Part shown: piece by piece, positions 1 to 8,018 of the stretch | Layout of the letters: each line of letters opens with the position of its first letter | How positions within the stretch are numbered: the stretch's first letter is position 1 | NCBI RefSeq assembly: GCF_003958635.1 | Contig: NZ_RSEK01000003.1 | Span: 124,001 to 188,000, forward strand | From: Altericroceibacterium xinjiangense | GTDB taxonomy: Bacteria; Pseudomonadota; Alphaproteobacteria; Sphingomonadales; Sphingomonadaceae | Reading direction: 5' to 3' | DNA length: 64,000 nucleotides | Notes under the pieces: generated by a model | The model's database searches: none | Told to the model about the DNA's origin: nothing | Seen by the model: only the letters and a program-made list of their open reading frames with translations | Program-made: the position numbers and the translations under genes

Positions 1-991
1 AGAACTGTTCGGCCTGCGTCTCATTCGCGGCGATCGTCGCGTCCTCCACCAGGCCGGCCTCGAAGCCGTCCTCCAGCAACTCTTGCGCAAGATCGGGCAG
101 GGTGTCGGCCTGTGACTGGTCGGCCCCAAGCTCGATCAGCGCGTGCCAAGCATGTTTTCCCTGCAGCGGAGAGCGCGAGCCGGGCGTGTGTGCGAGCACG
201 GCGTCGAGGCTGTGCGCGGGCAGGACCTCAAACCCCTCCAGCGCCTCGCCCGCCAATGCCTCGGCTCGTACAAGCAGCTTGCGGGCATCGGTGATCGATC
301 CAAGCCCGGCCCACAGCACCTCGCGCCGGGCCAGCGCAGGCATTAGCCGCAACGTTGCCCCGGTCACGATCCCCAGCGTTCCTTCCGAGCCGAGGAGCAC
401 CTGCTTCAGGTCGAATCCGCGGTTGTCCTTCTTGAGCGGAGTAAGGGTGTCAAAGACGCTGCCGTCGGCAAGGACAGCCTCGATCCCCAGCACCTGCTCC
501 CGCATCGATCCATGACGCAGCACCTGCGTGCCCCCGGCGTTGGTCGAAATCAGGCCGCCGATCGTGGCCGATCCTTTTCCGCCCAGCGTCAGCGGGAAAC
601 GAAGCCCCTGTTTTTCAGCCGCCTCGTGCAGGGTCTGGAGGATCACTCCGGCCTCGCAGGTTGCCTGCCGCGCTTCCGGATCGATCCGGCGGATTGCATT
701 CATCCGGCGCAGCGAAAGAAGCAGGGCGGTGCCGCTTGCGTCCGGCGTCGCTCCCCCGGACATGCCGCTGTTGCCGCCCTGCGGTACGATCGGCACGCCG
801 GCGCGGGCGCAGAGCTTGACCAGCGCGGAGACTTCCTCGGTCGACGCGGGGGAGGCGAGCGCGAGGGCCCGCCCGGTATAGCGTCCGCGCCAGTCGGTCA
901 GCCACGGGTCCATCAGTTCGGGGTCGGTCGTCAGCCCGCGATCGCCAAGGATCGCAGCGGCGGCTTCAAGGAAGTGTTGCGTTTCCGTCAT
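1..991 (-). CDS. FAD-linked oxidase, GlcD / D-2-hydroxyacid dehydrogenase family (3' end cut by window)
   Basis: Flavoprotein that should oxidise a 2-hydroxy acid such as D-lactate, glycolate or D-2-hydroxyglutarate. I translated 330 codons from ATG at 991 to the window edge; the C-terminal part lies outside. The PCMH-type FAD-binding fold is visible: VPQGGNSGMSGGA near residues 69-81, GGKGSATIGGLISTNAGGT near 137-155 and GSEGTLGIVT near 201-210, all family signatures. The cap domain begins after about residue 215. The substrate cannot be read from this part. An in-frame GTG six codons upstream is a possible alternative start. It is divergent from the secreted protein at 1145. Confidence 0.9.
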   Translation of the reverse strand, partial: MTETQHFLEAAAAILGDRGLTTDPELMDPWLTDWRGRYTGRALALASPASTEEVSALVKLCARAGVPIVPQGGNSGMSGGATPDASGTALLLSLRRMNAIRRIDPEARQATCEAGVILQTLHEAAEKQGLRFPLTLGGKGSATIGGLISTNAGGTQVLRHGSMREQVLGIEAVLADGSVFDTLTPLKKDNRGFDLKQVLLGSEGTLGIVTGATLRLMPALARREVLWAGLGSITDARKLLVRAEALAGEALEGFEVLPAHSLDAVLAHTPGSRSPLQGKHAWHALIELGADQSQADTLPDLAQELLEDGFEAGLVEDATIAANETQAEQF

Positions 992-1144
992 GATCGGCAG
1001 GTTTCGCACGATCCGCAGCCAAGTGCCAGCCGGCGGGAGTTGCTTCGGTAGAAGAAGGAGTTAAGCCGGTATTCAAGCGCTCAGGACAAGGAGGGTCGTC
1101 GATAGAGCCGCACCCGCGCGGCCTGGCGGACAAAAACGATCCAG

Positions 1145-1741
1145 ATGAACACGCTTGCCACTCTGATCCTTCCGCTTGCCCTGCTGGCGCCGCAGATCGC
1201 GGGCAGCCTGCCTGTGTTCGGCGGGCTGGAGACTGGTGCCGAGGCGGGCCGCGCCGCGCCCCAGCCCAAGCCGCCCGCGCCTCTCGGCTTGCAGTCGTTC
1301 GGCCCGTCCTCTTTCCTGCAGGATGCGCATCGCACGCCCGCCCAGAATCAGGTCCGCATCGAACGCAGGGTAACCATCCGGATTTCCCCCGCGCGCCCCA
1401 CCACGCAGGAGCAGATGATGGCTCAGGCCGCGCAGGCTCAAGCCCAGGCTCAGGCTCCCGTCCAGATCGTCGAGCGTGAGCTGGACGGCTGCATCCCGGT
1501 TCAGGCGATTGCAGGCGTGCAGCCGGGGCAGCAGAATCGTCTCCTGCTTTTCATGCACGATACCCGCGTTCTCAGCGCTGCGCTTGAACGGGCCTGCACA
1601 CCGCGGGACTTCTATCAGGGTTTCTACATCGACCGGACCGCTGACGGCATGCTTTGCCCCCGGCGCGACCGGCTGCAATCCCGGGCGGGAGCCAGTTGCG
1701 AGGTCACCAGGTTGAGCCGGTTGACCGTGTCGCGCGATTGA
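1145..1741 (+). CDS. Secreted hypothetical protein
   Basis: A 198-residue protein of unknown function. Residues 1-20 form a signal peptide (MNTLATLILPLALLAPQIAG). A Pro/Ala-rich stretch follows, then a Gln-Ala repeat (QAAQAQAQAQAQ) around residues 98-110, then a C-terminal domain with three cysteines at positions compatible with a disulfide-stabilised periplasmic fold. The C-terminal half looks conserved in type, while the middle is low complexity. No catalytic motif is recognised. It lies alone between the divergent FAD oxidase and the helicase gene. Confidence 0.65.
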   Translation: MNTLATLILPLALLAPQIAGSLPVFGGLETGAEAGRAAPQPKPPAPLGLQSFGPSSFLQDAHRTPAQNQVRIERRVTIRISPARPTTQEQMMAQAAQAQAQAQAPVQIVERELDGCIPVQAIAGVQPGQQNRLLLFMHDTRVLSAALERACTPRDFYQGFYIDRTADGMLCPRRDRLQSRAGASCEVTRLSRLTVSRD

Positions 1742-1769
1742 TCGCCGGACTCATCCGGGGCGAGATTTC

Positions 1770-1797
1770 TTGACTTTTGGCGTATCTGGTGCATAGG
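1770..1797 (+). promoter_or_regulatory. Candidate promoter for the RhlE-type helicase gene
   Basis: TTGACT (1770-1775) is followed after 16 bp by CATAGG (1792-1797), about 85 bp upstream of the helicase ATG. The -35 box is good and the -10 box is weak. The position is sensible, but no transcript evidence is available. Confidence 0.35.
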
Positions 1798-1880
1798 CGC
1801 CGAAGTGCGGCGGGGCGCTGCTCGCCAACGCGACAGGCGCTGCCCTTCGCTTGGTTCGCGTATGGGATATAGCCACGCCT

Positions 1881-3287
1881 ATGAATTTCGCCGATCTCGG
1901 CCTTTCTGACGAGTTGCTGCAGGCAGTCAAAGCTGCCGGGTACGATGAGCCCACGCCGATTCAGGCGCAGGCGATCCCGCAAGTGCAAATGATGAAGGAC
2001 GTGATCGCGGTCGCGCAGACCGGCACGGGCAAGACGGCCAGCTTCGTGCTGCCGATGATCGACATCCTGCATCAAGGGCGCCGCCGCGCGCGGATGCCGC
2101 GCTCCCTGATCCTTGAGCCTACGCGCGAACTGGCAATGCAGGTTGCCGAAAACTTCGAAAAGTACGGCAAGAACCACGATCTCAATCTCGCGCTGCTGAT
2201 CGGCGGCGTTCAGATGGGCGATCAGCTCAAGGCTCTGGACGAAGGGGCCGACGTTCTCATCGCCACGCCGGGACGGCTGATGGACTTGTTCGAACGCGGC
2301 AAGATCCTGCTGACCGGCTGCGACCTGCTGGTGATCGACGAGGCCGACCGGATGCTCGACATGGGATTCATTCCCGACATCGAGTTCATCTGCACCAAGC
2401 TTCCGGCAAACCGGCAGACGCTGCTGTTCTCGGCAACGATGCCTGCGCCGATCAAGAAGCTTGCCGACAAGTTCCTGACCAATCCCAAATACATCGAGGT
2501 CGCCCGTCCGGCGACCGCGAACATCAACATCGCGCAGCACAAGGTCACCGTCAGCCCCCGCAAGAAGCGGGAACTGCTGGAATATCTTCTGCGGGCCGAA
2601 GATGTGCAGACGGCGATGATCTTCGCCAACCGCAAGACGACCGTCCGCGATCTGGCGAAAAGCCTGAGCCGCGACGGTTTCTCGGTAGGCGAGATTCATG
2701 GCGACATGGACCAGTCCAACCGGATGGCCGAGCTGGACCGCTTCCGTAAGGGCGAAATCAACATCCTGGTCGCTTCCGACGTCGCGGCCCGCGGGCTGGA
2801 CGTCAAGGGCGTGTCCCACGTGTTCAACTACGACACGCCATGGCACCCGGACGATTACGTTCACCGGATCGGCCGCACCGGCCGCGCCGGAGCGAAGGGT
2901 CGCGCCTTTACCTTCGTCACGCCTGAAGACGAAGAGCCGATCGCCAACATCGAAAAGCTGACCGGACTTAAGATTCCGGTCTACGAAGTTGATCCAAAGC
3001 GCGAAGAAACCGCTTCCCCGGAACGCAAGCGGAGCCGGGATAAAGATCGGGATCGGGAGCCACAGGACGAAACACCTGGGCGCGCTCGCGAACCCGAGCC
3101 GCAGGACGAAACGCCCGCGCGCGCTCGTAAACCGGAGCCGCAGGACGAGAAGCGCGAGGAAAAGCGCGAATCGAAAAAAAGCCCCAGGTCCGAACCGCGC
3201 CGCAGGCGCGATCCGGAACCGGAGCCGGAAACCGGAGGAGCCTGGAATGGCCCCGTCCCGGAATTCCTCATGGTGTCAGCGCTTTAA
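1881..3287 (+). CDS. rhlE: DEAD-box ATP-dependent RNA helicase, RhlE type
   Basis: ATP-dependent RNA helicase, probably acting in ribosome assembly or RNA turnover. From ATG 1881 (468 residues) the protein shows the Q motif at the N-terminus, Walker A AQTGTGKT at 45-52, PTREL near 80, DEAD at 153-156, SAT near 184 and HRIGRTGRAG in the second RecA domain. I reject the upstream TTG at 1851 because family proteins begin with the FADLGL segment. The last ~90 residues form a charged, disordered tail containing an imperfect 13-residue repeat (EPQDETPxRARxP) and a run of basic residues, typical of RNA-binding tails. The stop codon lies inside a palindrome shared with the convergent small gene. Confidence 0.95.
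   Translation: MNFADLGLSDELLQAVKAAGYDEPTPIQAQAIPQVQMMKDVIAVAQTGTGKTASFVLPMIDILHQGRRRARMPRSLILEPTRELAMQVAENFEKYGKNHDLNLALLIGGVQMGDQLKALDEGADVLIATPGRLMDLFERGKILLTGCDLLVIDEADRMLDMGFIPDIEFICTKLPANRQTLLFSATMPAPIKKLADKFLTNPKYIEVARPATANINIAQHKVTVSPRKKRELLEYLLRAEDVQTAMIFANRKTTVRDLAKSLSRDGFSVGEIHGDMDQSNRMAELDRFRKGEINILVASDVAARGLDVKGVSHVFNYDTPWHPDDYVHRIGRTGRAGAKGRAFTFVTPEDEEPIANIEKLTGLKIPVYEVDPKREETASPERKRSRDKDRDREPQDETPGRAREPEPQDETPARARKPEPQDEKREEKRESKKSPRSEPRRRRDPEPEPETGGAWNGPVPEFLMVSAL
3057..3149 (+). repeat. 39-bp tandem repeat encoding the helicase tail
   Basis: Two full copies (3057-3095 and 3096-3134) and the beginning of a third encode EPQDETPGRAREP, EPQDETPARARKP and EPQDE. The repeat stays in frame (13 codons) and sits in the disordered C-terminus, so copy number could vary without breaking the gene. 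Confidence 0.8.
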
Positions 3288-3302
3288 GCTAAACTCTTAA
3301 AG
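3282..3302. terminator. Palindrome carrying both stop codons of two convergent genes
   Basis: CTTTAAG (3282-3288) and CTTAAAG (3296-3302) are a perfect 7-bp inverted repeat with a 7-nt loop. The TAA of the helicase (3285-3287) and the TAA of the reverse-strand small gene (3297-3299) both lie in the stem. The stem is AT-rich and short, so terminator strength is uncertain. Confidence 0.4.
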
Positions 3303-3455
3303 GTCTTTCGCGTTGCTGCCGCCCTTGCGGCCGGTCCTGTCACGCGCATCGCTGTGGTTCGGATCGCGCGATTCTTCCTTCTGCAGCTCCATGTTGGGAC
3401 TGCTGCTGCCGCGGTTTTCCTTGCGGGCCTGAGCGTTGCCGGTTTCACTGGACAT
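3297..3455 (-). CDS. Small hydrophilic protein, 52 residues
   Basis: I read this short gene directly from the reverse strand. ATG at 3455 is preceded by a strong ribosome binding site (AAGGAGAG, 5 nt spacing). The product begins MSSETGNAQARKENRG and ends GRKGGSNAKDL. It is very hydrophilic, rich in Arg, Asp, Ser and Asn, has no cysteine and is probably disordered. The GRKGG end recalls KGG-type stress-induced small proteins, but only one such motif is present, so no function is assigned. It lies downstream of the UvrD gene's stop-codon side on the other flank and converges on the helicase. Confidence 0.6.
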   Translation of the reverse strand: MSSETGNAQARKENRGSSSPNMELQKEESRDPNHSDARDRTGRKGGSNAKDL

Positions 3456-3538
3456 ATGTTCTCTCCTTTGCAGAAAGAACGGACGGGGCAGGGGAGGTTT
3501 CCGGGAAAGCCTCTCCGTCTGCCCCTGAAATCAGTCTC

Positions 3539-5842
3539 TTAGTCGCCGGGCGTGACGAAACTGTCGATCACGCGTTTGCGTCCTGCTTGTTCGAACTCGA
3601 TTTCCAGCCGGTTGCCTTCCTGGCCCATCACGACCCCATAGCCGAACTTCTGATGGAACACGCGCGCGCCAATTGCGATGTCGGTGCGCGGCTTGGCGGC
3701 GAAGCTTGCTGCGCTGCGTCCTGATTCCGCTATCCGCTTGGGCGCCGCATCGTATCCGGTCGTCAGCGCTCGCTGCCAGCCGGGACCGCGGGTGGTCGTG
3801 CGGGAAGGCTGATTGCGGGCGACATGGGCGAACGGGTCCTCATTCTCCGACCAATTGGCGCGCCACAAAGAAGCGCCGCCCGTCATCGTGGTCTCGGCCG
3901 CGACATGGTCTTCCGGCAGTTCCCCGATGAAGCGGGAGGGCAGCGAGCTGTTCCACTGTCCATAAATCCGCCGGTTGGCTGCGTGAAGGATGGTGCAGCG
4001 CCGCCGTGCGCGAGTAATCGCCACATAGGCCAGCCGCCGCTCCTCCTCCAAGGAAGCGAGGCCGCCTTCATCCAGCGCGCGCTGGGAAGGAAACACGCCT
4101 TCCTCCCACCCCGGCAGGAAGACATGGTCGAATTCCAGCCCCTTGGCCGCGTGGATGGTCATGATCGTGACCTTCTGCTCATCATCGGCCGCGTCGTTGT
4201 CCATCACCAGACTGACGTGTTCCAGGAAGTTCCCGAGGGATTCGTATTCCTCCATCGCACGGCCGAGTTCCGACAAGTTCTCCAGCCGCCCGGCCGCTTC
4301 GGCGGACCGCTCCGCCTGCAGCATGGCGGTGTAGCCGGTTTCCTCCAGCACGGTGCGCAGCAGTTCCGACGGGGTGACGGTCGGCTCCATCTCACGCCAG
4401 CGCACGAAGCTCTCCATCAGGCGAGCGATCGTCCCGCGAGCGCGGGGCGGCAGCTCGTCCGTGTCGGCCAGCTGGAGTGCGGATGCGGCCAGCGGAATGT
4501 TCTGCTGCCGCGCATGCGAATGCATCCGCTCCAGCGCCTTCGCGCCAAGCCCGCGCTTGGGCTGGTTGTGTATCCGCTCGAACGCCAGGTCGTCGCTCGG
4601 CTGCATGATGACGCGCAAATAGGCCAGCGCGTCGCGGATCTCGGCCCGTTCATAGAAACGAAAACCGCCGATTATCTTGTAGTTGAGGCCGATTTGTATG
4701 AAGCGGTCTTCGAATTCCCGGGTCTGGTACTGCGCCCGCACGAGGATCGCCACCTGATCCAGCGCGGCGCCCTCCCGCTCCAGTCGCTCGATTTCCTCCC
4801 CCATCCGGCGCGCTTCCTCCGGGCCGTCCCAGACGCCGATCACGCGCACGCGTTCGCCGGCGTTCAGCTCGGTCCACAAGGTCTTTCCCAGCCGTTCGCT
4901 GTTGGCGGCGATGAGGCCGGACGCCGCGCCCAGGATCTGCGGAGTTGAGCGATAGTTCTGCTCAAGCCGGATTACCTTGGCGCCGGGAAAATCCTTCTCG
5001 AACCGGAGGATGTTGGCCACTTCCGCGCCGCGCCAGGAATAGATCGACTGGTCGTCATCCCCCACAACGCAGATGTTCTTGCGCTGCTGGGCCAGTAGCC
5101 GCAGCCAGAGGTACTGGACCGCGTTGGTGTCCTGATACTCGTCCACCATCACGTACTTGAAGCGCTGCTGGTACGTTTCGAGAATTTCACGGTGCTGGCG
5201 GAAAATGTTGAGCATGTGCAGCAGCAGGTCGCCGAAGTCGCAGGCATTCAGCGCCTTCAGCCGGTCCTGGTATAACCGGTACATCTGCTGGCCGCGCCCA
5301 TTGGCGTAAGCCTCGTTTTCCAGCGCATCGAGATCGTCCGGGTTGATCCCGCGATTCTTCCACCGGTCGATCAGCCCGGCCAGCTGGCGTGCGGGCCAGC
5401 GCTTCTCATCCAGCCCGTTGTTGACGATCAGCTGCTTCAGCACGCGCAGCTGGTCGTCGGTGTCGATGATCGTGTAGTTCGATTGCAGGCCCACCAGTTC
5501 GGCGTGGCGGCGGAGCATCCTGGCGCAAATCGAATGGAAGGTGCCCAGCCACGGCATCCCTTCCACGGCGTCGCCGATCAAGTGGCCAACGCGCTCCCGC
5601 ATCTCGCGCGCGGCCTTGTTGGTGAAGGTGACGCACAGGATCTCGCTCGGCCAGGCGCGGCGGGACCGGATCAGATAGGCAAGGCGAGCGGTCAAAGCCG
5701 CGGTCTTCCCCGTTCCCGCGCCCGCCAGCATTAGCACCGGGCCTTCCGCGGTCAGCACTGCTTCACGCTGCGGCGGGTTCAGTCGCTGCAGCCAGTCGGG
5801 GGCTGCCTGGTCGTGCGGGAGAAGGGCAGAAGGTTCGCTCAC
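3539..5842 (-). CDS. uvrD: ATP-dependent DNA helicase UvrD/PcrA/Rep family
   Basis: Superfamily 1A 3'-5' DNA helicase for nucleotide-excision and mismatch repair and for removing protein roadblocks. With the GTG start at 5842 the protein has 767 residues. Motifs: Walker A GAGTGKT (about 41-47), TFTNKAA, DEYQDT (motif II), GDDDQSIYSWRGA (motif III), LEQNYRS (IV), TIHAAKGLEFD (V) and VAITRARRR (VI). The C-terminal ~50 residues match the PcrA-type tail with a VFHQKFGYGVV segment that binds RNA polymerase in relatives. The ORF stays open to an ATG at 5893, but those 17 extra residues do not look like family sequence. I prefer GTG although no clear ribosome binding site precedes either start. Confidence 0.93.
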   Translation of the reverse strand: MSEPSALLPHDQAAPDWLQRLNPPQREAVLTAEGPVLMLAGAGTGKTAALTARLAYLIRSRRAWPSEILCVTFTNKAAREMRERVGHLIGDAVEGMPWLGTFHSICARMLRRHAELVGLQSNYTIIDTDDQLRVLKQLIVNNGLDEKRWPARQLAGLIDRWKNRGINPDDLDALENEAYANGRGQQMYRLYQDRLKALNACDFGDLLLHMLNIFRQHREILETYQQRFKYVMVDEYQDTNAVQYLWLRLLAQQRKNICVVGDDDQSIYSWRGAEVANILRFEKDFPGAKVIRLEQNYRSTPQILGAASGLIAANSERLGKTLWTELNAGERVRVIGVWDGPEEARRMGEEIERLEREGAALDQVAILVRAQYQTREFEDRFIQIGLNYKIIGGFRFYERAEIRDALAYLRVIMQPSDDLAFERIHNQPKRGLGAKALERMHSHARQQNIPLAASALQLADTDELPPRARGTIARLMESFVRWREMEPTVTPSELLRTVLEETGYTAMLQAERSAEAAGRLENLSELGRAMEEYESLGNFLEHVSLVMDNDAADDEQKVTIMTIHAAKGLEFDHVFLPGWEEGVFPSQRALDEGGLASLEEERRLAYVAITRARRRCTILHAANRRIYGQWNSSLPSRFIGELPEDHVAAETTMTGGASLWRANWSENEDPFAHVARNQPSRTTTRGPGWQRALTTGYDAAPKRIAESGRSAASFAAKPRTDIAIGARVFHQKFGYGVVMGQEGNRLEIEFEQAGRKRVIDSFVTPGD

Positions 5843-5974
5843 GTTCGGTGAGCTAGGGTACGGAAAGGGAACACGCAAGGCTCCCGTCCGCATCTGCGCG
5901 CGCAGGAAAACCGGAACTACCCTGTTGACTCGCCGTTGACGTGATGAGGCTCAACCAAGCGAAAGGAAGAAGCC

Positions 5975-6253
5975 ATGAAACTCGTTTATGGAATTGTCGC
6001 CGCTGCTGGACTGGCTGCCTTGGGTATGCCGGCCGCTGCACAAGTCAACGAACCGGCTCCGCAGTACAAGGTGCAGCCGCAAGTCGAAGTTGTTAACAAG
6101 AACAACCGCGGGCGGGCAACCGCAGTTCGGATCAACGGAACCGTGTATCAGGTTTGCATGACGGACAATCAGGACAGCTGCATCCAGCCGCGCGCTGCAG
6201 GCCTTGGGTTTGGTGAGCGTCCGCTCGGCTACTACCCGAAGGCTCGCACGTAA
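5975..6253 (+). CDS. Small secreted hypothetical protein
   Basis: A 92-residue exported protein of unknown function. The start has a good ribosome binding site (AAGGAAG, 8 nt upstream). The signal peptide covers about residues 1-22 and ends in MPAAAQ, a signal peptidase I site. The mature part contains two cysteines (in YQVCMTD and DSCIQPR) likely to form a disulfide, and ends with GYYPKART. It is divergent from the helicase gene, with 132 bp between the preferred start codons. Confidence 0.7.
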   Translation: MKLVYGIVAAAGLAALGMPAAAQVNEPAPQYKVQPQVEVVNKNNRGRATAVRINGTVYQVCMTDNQDSCIQPRAAGLGFGERPLGYYPKART

Positions 6254-6298
6254 AACGTAGCCGGTGAGGTCTGACAACTGGCCCGGCGGCCCCCGCTT

Positions 6299-6856
6299 CT
6301 AGGCGGGGCTCGCCGGCCAGCGCAACAGCGTGATCTTGGCTTTGCCGACGCGGCGCTCGGATTCGATTTCGAGCGCCTTTACGCGTACGTCCTCGTCCGC
6401 TGCCGTCTCCAGGGCGACCCACGTCGCCTCGCCGATCCAGCCGAGCCGTGCCAGCCGGTCGAGCGCGACCGCGCCCGCGCCCGAACCATAAGGCGGATCG
6501 AGCAGCAGAAGATCATGCGGCACCTTGGCGGGTCCTGCCGCCATGACCGACGCAGCATGCACGGTGCAGCGCCGCTGCGCCCCGAGCATCGCGATATTGG
6601 CCCGCAGGGCCTGGATCGCGCGCGGATCCTGCTCCACGAACACACAGCTGCCGGCTCCCCGGGAAAGAGCTTCGAGGCCCAGAGCGCCCGATCCGGCGAA
6701 CAAGTCGGCCACGCTCAGACCGTCCAGGTCGCCGATGCGGCTCACCAGCATCGAGAACAGCGTTTCCCGCGTGCGGTCACTGGTCGGTCGGGTCTGCTCC
6801 CCCTCAGGCGTGCGGATTTGCCGCCGCTTCCATTCCCCTGCGATGATCCGCAGCAT
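6299..6856 (-). CDS. rsmD: 16S rRNA (guanine(966)-N(2))-methyltransferase RsmD
   Basis: S-adenosylmethionine-dependent methyltransferase that modifies G966 of 16S rRNA in the small subunit. 185 residues, the normal family length. Seen: N-terminal MLRIIAGEWKRR and RPTSDRTRETLF, the SAM-binding DLFAGSGALGLEALSRGA, and the catalytic DPPY motif (LLLDPPYGSG). The start codon directly follows the stop codon of the upstream pseudouridine synthase gene with no gap, so the two are translationally coupled and both act on rRNA. Confidence 0.96.
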   Translation of the reverse strand: MLRIIAGEWKRRQIRTPEGEQTRPTSDRTRETLFSMLVSRIGDLDGLSVADLFAGSGALGLEALSRGAGSCVFVEQDPRAIQALRANIAMLGAQRRCTVHAASVMAAGPAKVPHDLLLLDPPYGSGAGAVALDRLARLGWIGEATWVALETAADEDVRVKALEIESERRVGKAKITLLRWPASPA

Positions 6857-7615
6857 TCAGCGTCCCTTTCCAAGTTGTTTGCGGAACCGCTCCACGTCGC
6901 CTTGCGGCACTTCCTGTGCGGCCCCGCGCGGCAAGTCTGCCAGCGGGAACGGGCCATAGGCCGTGCGCAGCAGGCGCGAGACCTTGAGGCCGAGATGCTC
7001 CAGCACGCGGCGGACCTCGCGGTTCTTGCCTTCGGTCAGCGTCAGTTCGATCCACTGGTTGCGCCCGGTGCGCCGCTCCAGGTTGGCGTCGATCCGCCCG
7101 TAGTGCACCCCTTCGATCGTCACCCCCTCGATCAGGTCCTCCAGCTGCGTCTGGCTGATATCTCCGAAGGTGCGCGCCCGGTAGGTCCGCGGAATGCCGC
7201 TGGATGGCAGTTCCATCGCCCGCTTCATTTCCCCGTCGTTGGTCAGCAGCAGCAGGCCTTCCGTATTGAGGTCCAGCCTTCCGACCGGCATCAGGCGGGG
7301 CGTGCCGTGGGGCAAGGCGTTGCGCAGCGCCGTGTAGATGGTGGGGCGGTCCTTGGGATCCCGCTCGGCGGTGATCAGGCCGGACGGCTTGTGGAACCGG
7401 AACAGGCGCGGCGCTTCGGGCCGGGCGACTGGCTTTCCGTCCACGGTTACACCGGCAAGGTCGCGCAGGATCGTTGCCGGGGTGTCGATCGCCTGGCCGT
7501 TCAACGCGACACGCCTGTCGGCGATCATCCGTTCCACTTCCCGCCGGCTCGCCACCCCGGCGCGTGAGAGCAGCTTGGCGATGCGTTCGCCTTCGGGTCG
7601 GTCAGGTCGGTTCAT
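6857..7615 (-). CDS. rluB: 23S rRNA pseudouridine synthase, RluB/RsuA family
   Basis: Pseudouridine synthase for rRNA, most likely position 2605 of 23S rRNA. The N-terminal S4 RNA-binding domain covers about residues 8-60 (IAKLLSRAGVASRREVERMI). The catalytic domain carries GRLDLNTEGLLLLTNDG with the catalytic Asp. RxGKNREVRRVLEHLGL, typical of the RluB/RluE/RluF/RsuA branch, is near residue 205. RluB versus RsuA is not decided by sequence alone. First enzyme of the rluB-rsmD pair, downstream of a small zinc-ribbon-like gene on the same strand. Confidence 0.92.
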   Translation of the reverse strand: MNRPDRPEGERIAKLLSRAGVASRREVERMIADRRVALNGQAIDTPATILRDLAGVTVDGKPVARPEAPRLFRFHKPSGLITAERDPKDRPTIYTALRNALPHGTPRLMPVGRLDLNTEGLLLLTNDGEMKRAMELPSSGIPRTYRARTFGDISQTQLEDLIEGVTIEGVHYGRIDANLERRTGRNQWIELTLTEGKNREVRRVLEHLGLKVSRLLRTAYGPFPLADLPRGAAQEVPQGDVERFRKQLGKGR

Positions 7616-7693
7616 GCCGGCGGCATAGCCGCGAACGTCCGCGGGCGAAAGCCCGGCGGCATGGCCAGTGCGCGCGCACGACGGCGGTGTGCG

Positions 7694-7897
7694 TCAGGCG
7701 ATTTCTTTCCGGTGAGGATGCGGGGCCCGTCTTGGATCGTCGTCCCGCTCGGGCACGTACTCGCGCCAGCCGGCTGGATCGCGCACCATCGCGACTCGGC
7801 AACGATCACATGAGGTCCGGAAATCGACTTGATCGTTCCACACGCGGTGGCGATTTACCCGATGTCCCAAATAGCGACAAATCAACGACTTGAACAT
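7694..7897 (-). CDS. Small hypothetical protein with CxxC motif
   Basis: 67 residues. The N-terminus FKSLICRYLGHRVNRHRVW and the pair CDRC near residue 30 resemble small proteins seen near rRNA-modification genes in sphingomonads. Cys7, the histidine nearby and the CDRC pair could bind zinc, but this is inference. The C-terminal part is charged (Asp, Arg, His). It lies 78 bp upstream of rluB on the same strand, so it may share that transcript. No function is assigned. Confidence 0.55.
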   Translation of the reverse strand: MFKSLICRYLGHRVNRHRVWNDQVDFRTSCDRCRVAMVRDPAGWREYVPERDDDPRRAPHPHRKEIA

Positions 7898-8018
7898 AGC
7901 GGCAGGCCCCCCCTACGCTGATGTATCCCGATACCATGCAAAGGTTGCGGCAGCAGCGGCCTTCCCATGGTCGCCCGCTTCGCTAAGGTCCTTATATGCA
8001 GCAAGAGAACCCGGAACA

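Noticed and set aside
3354-3542. Forward 62-codon ORF between rhlE and uvrD
   Set aside because: It is antisense to the 52-residue gene with a strong ribosome binding site and has chance-like composition.
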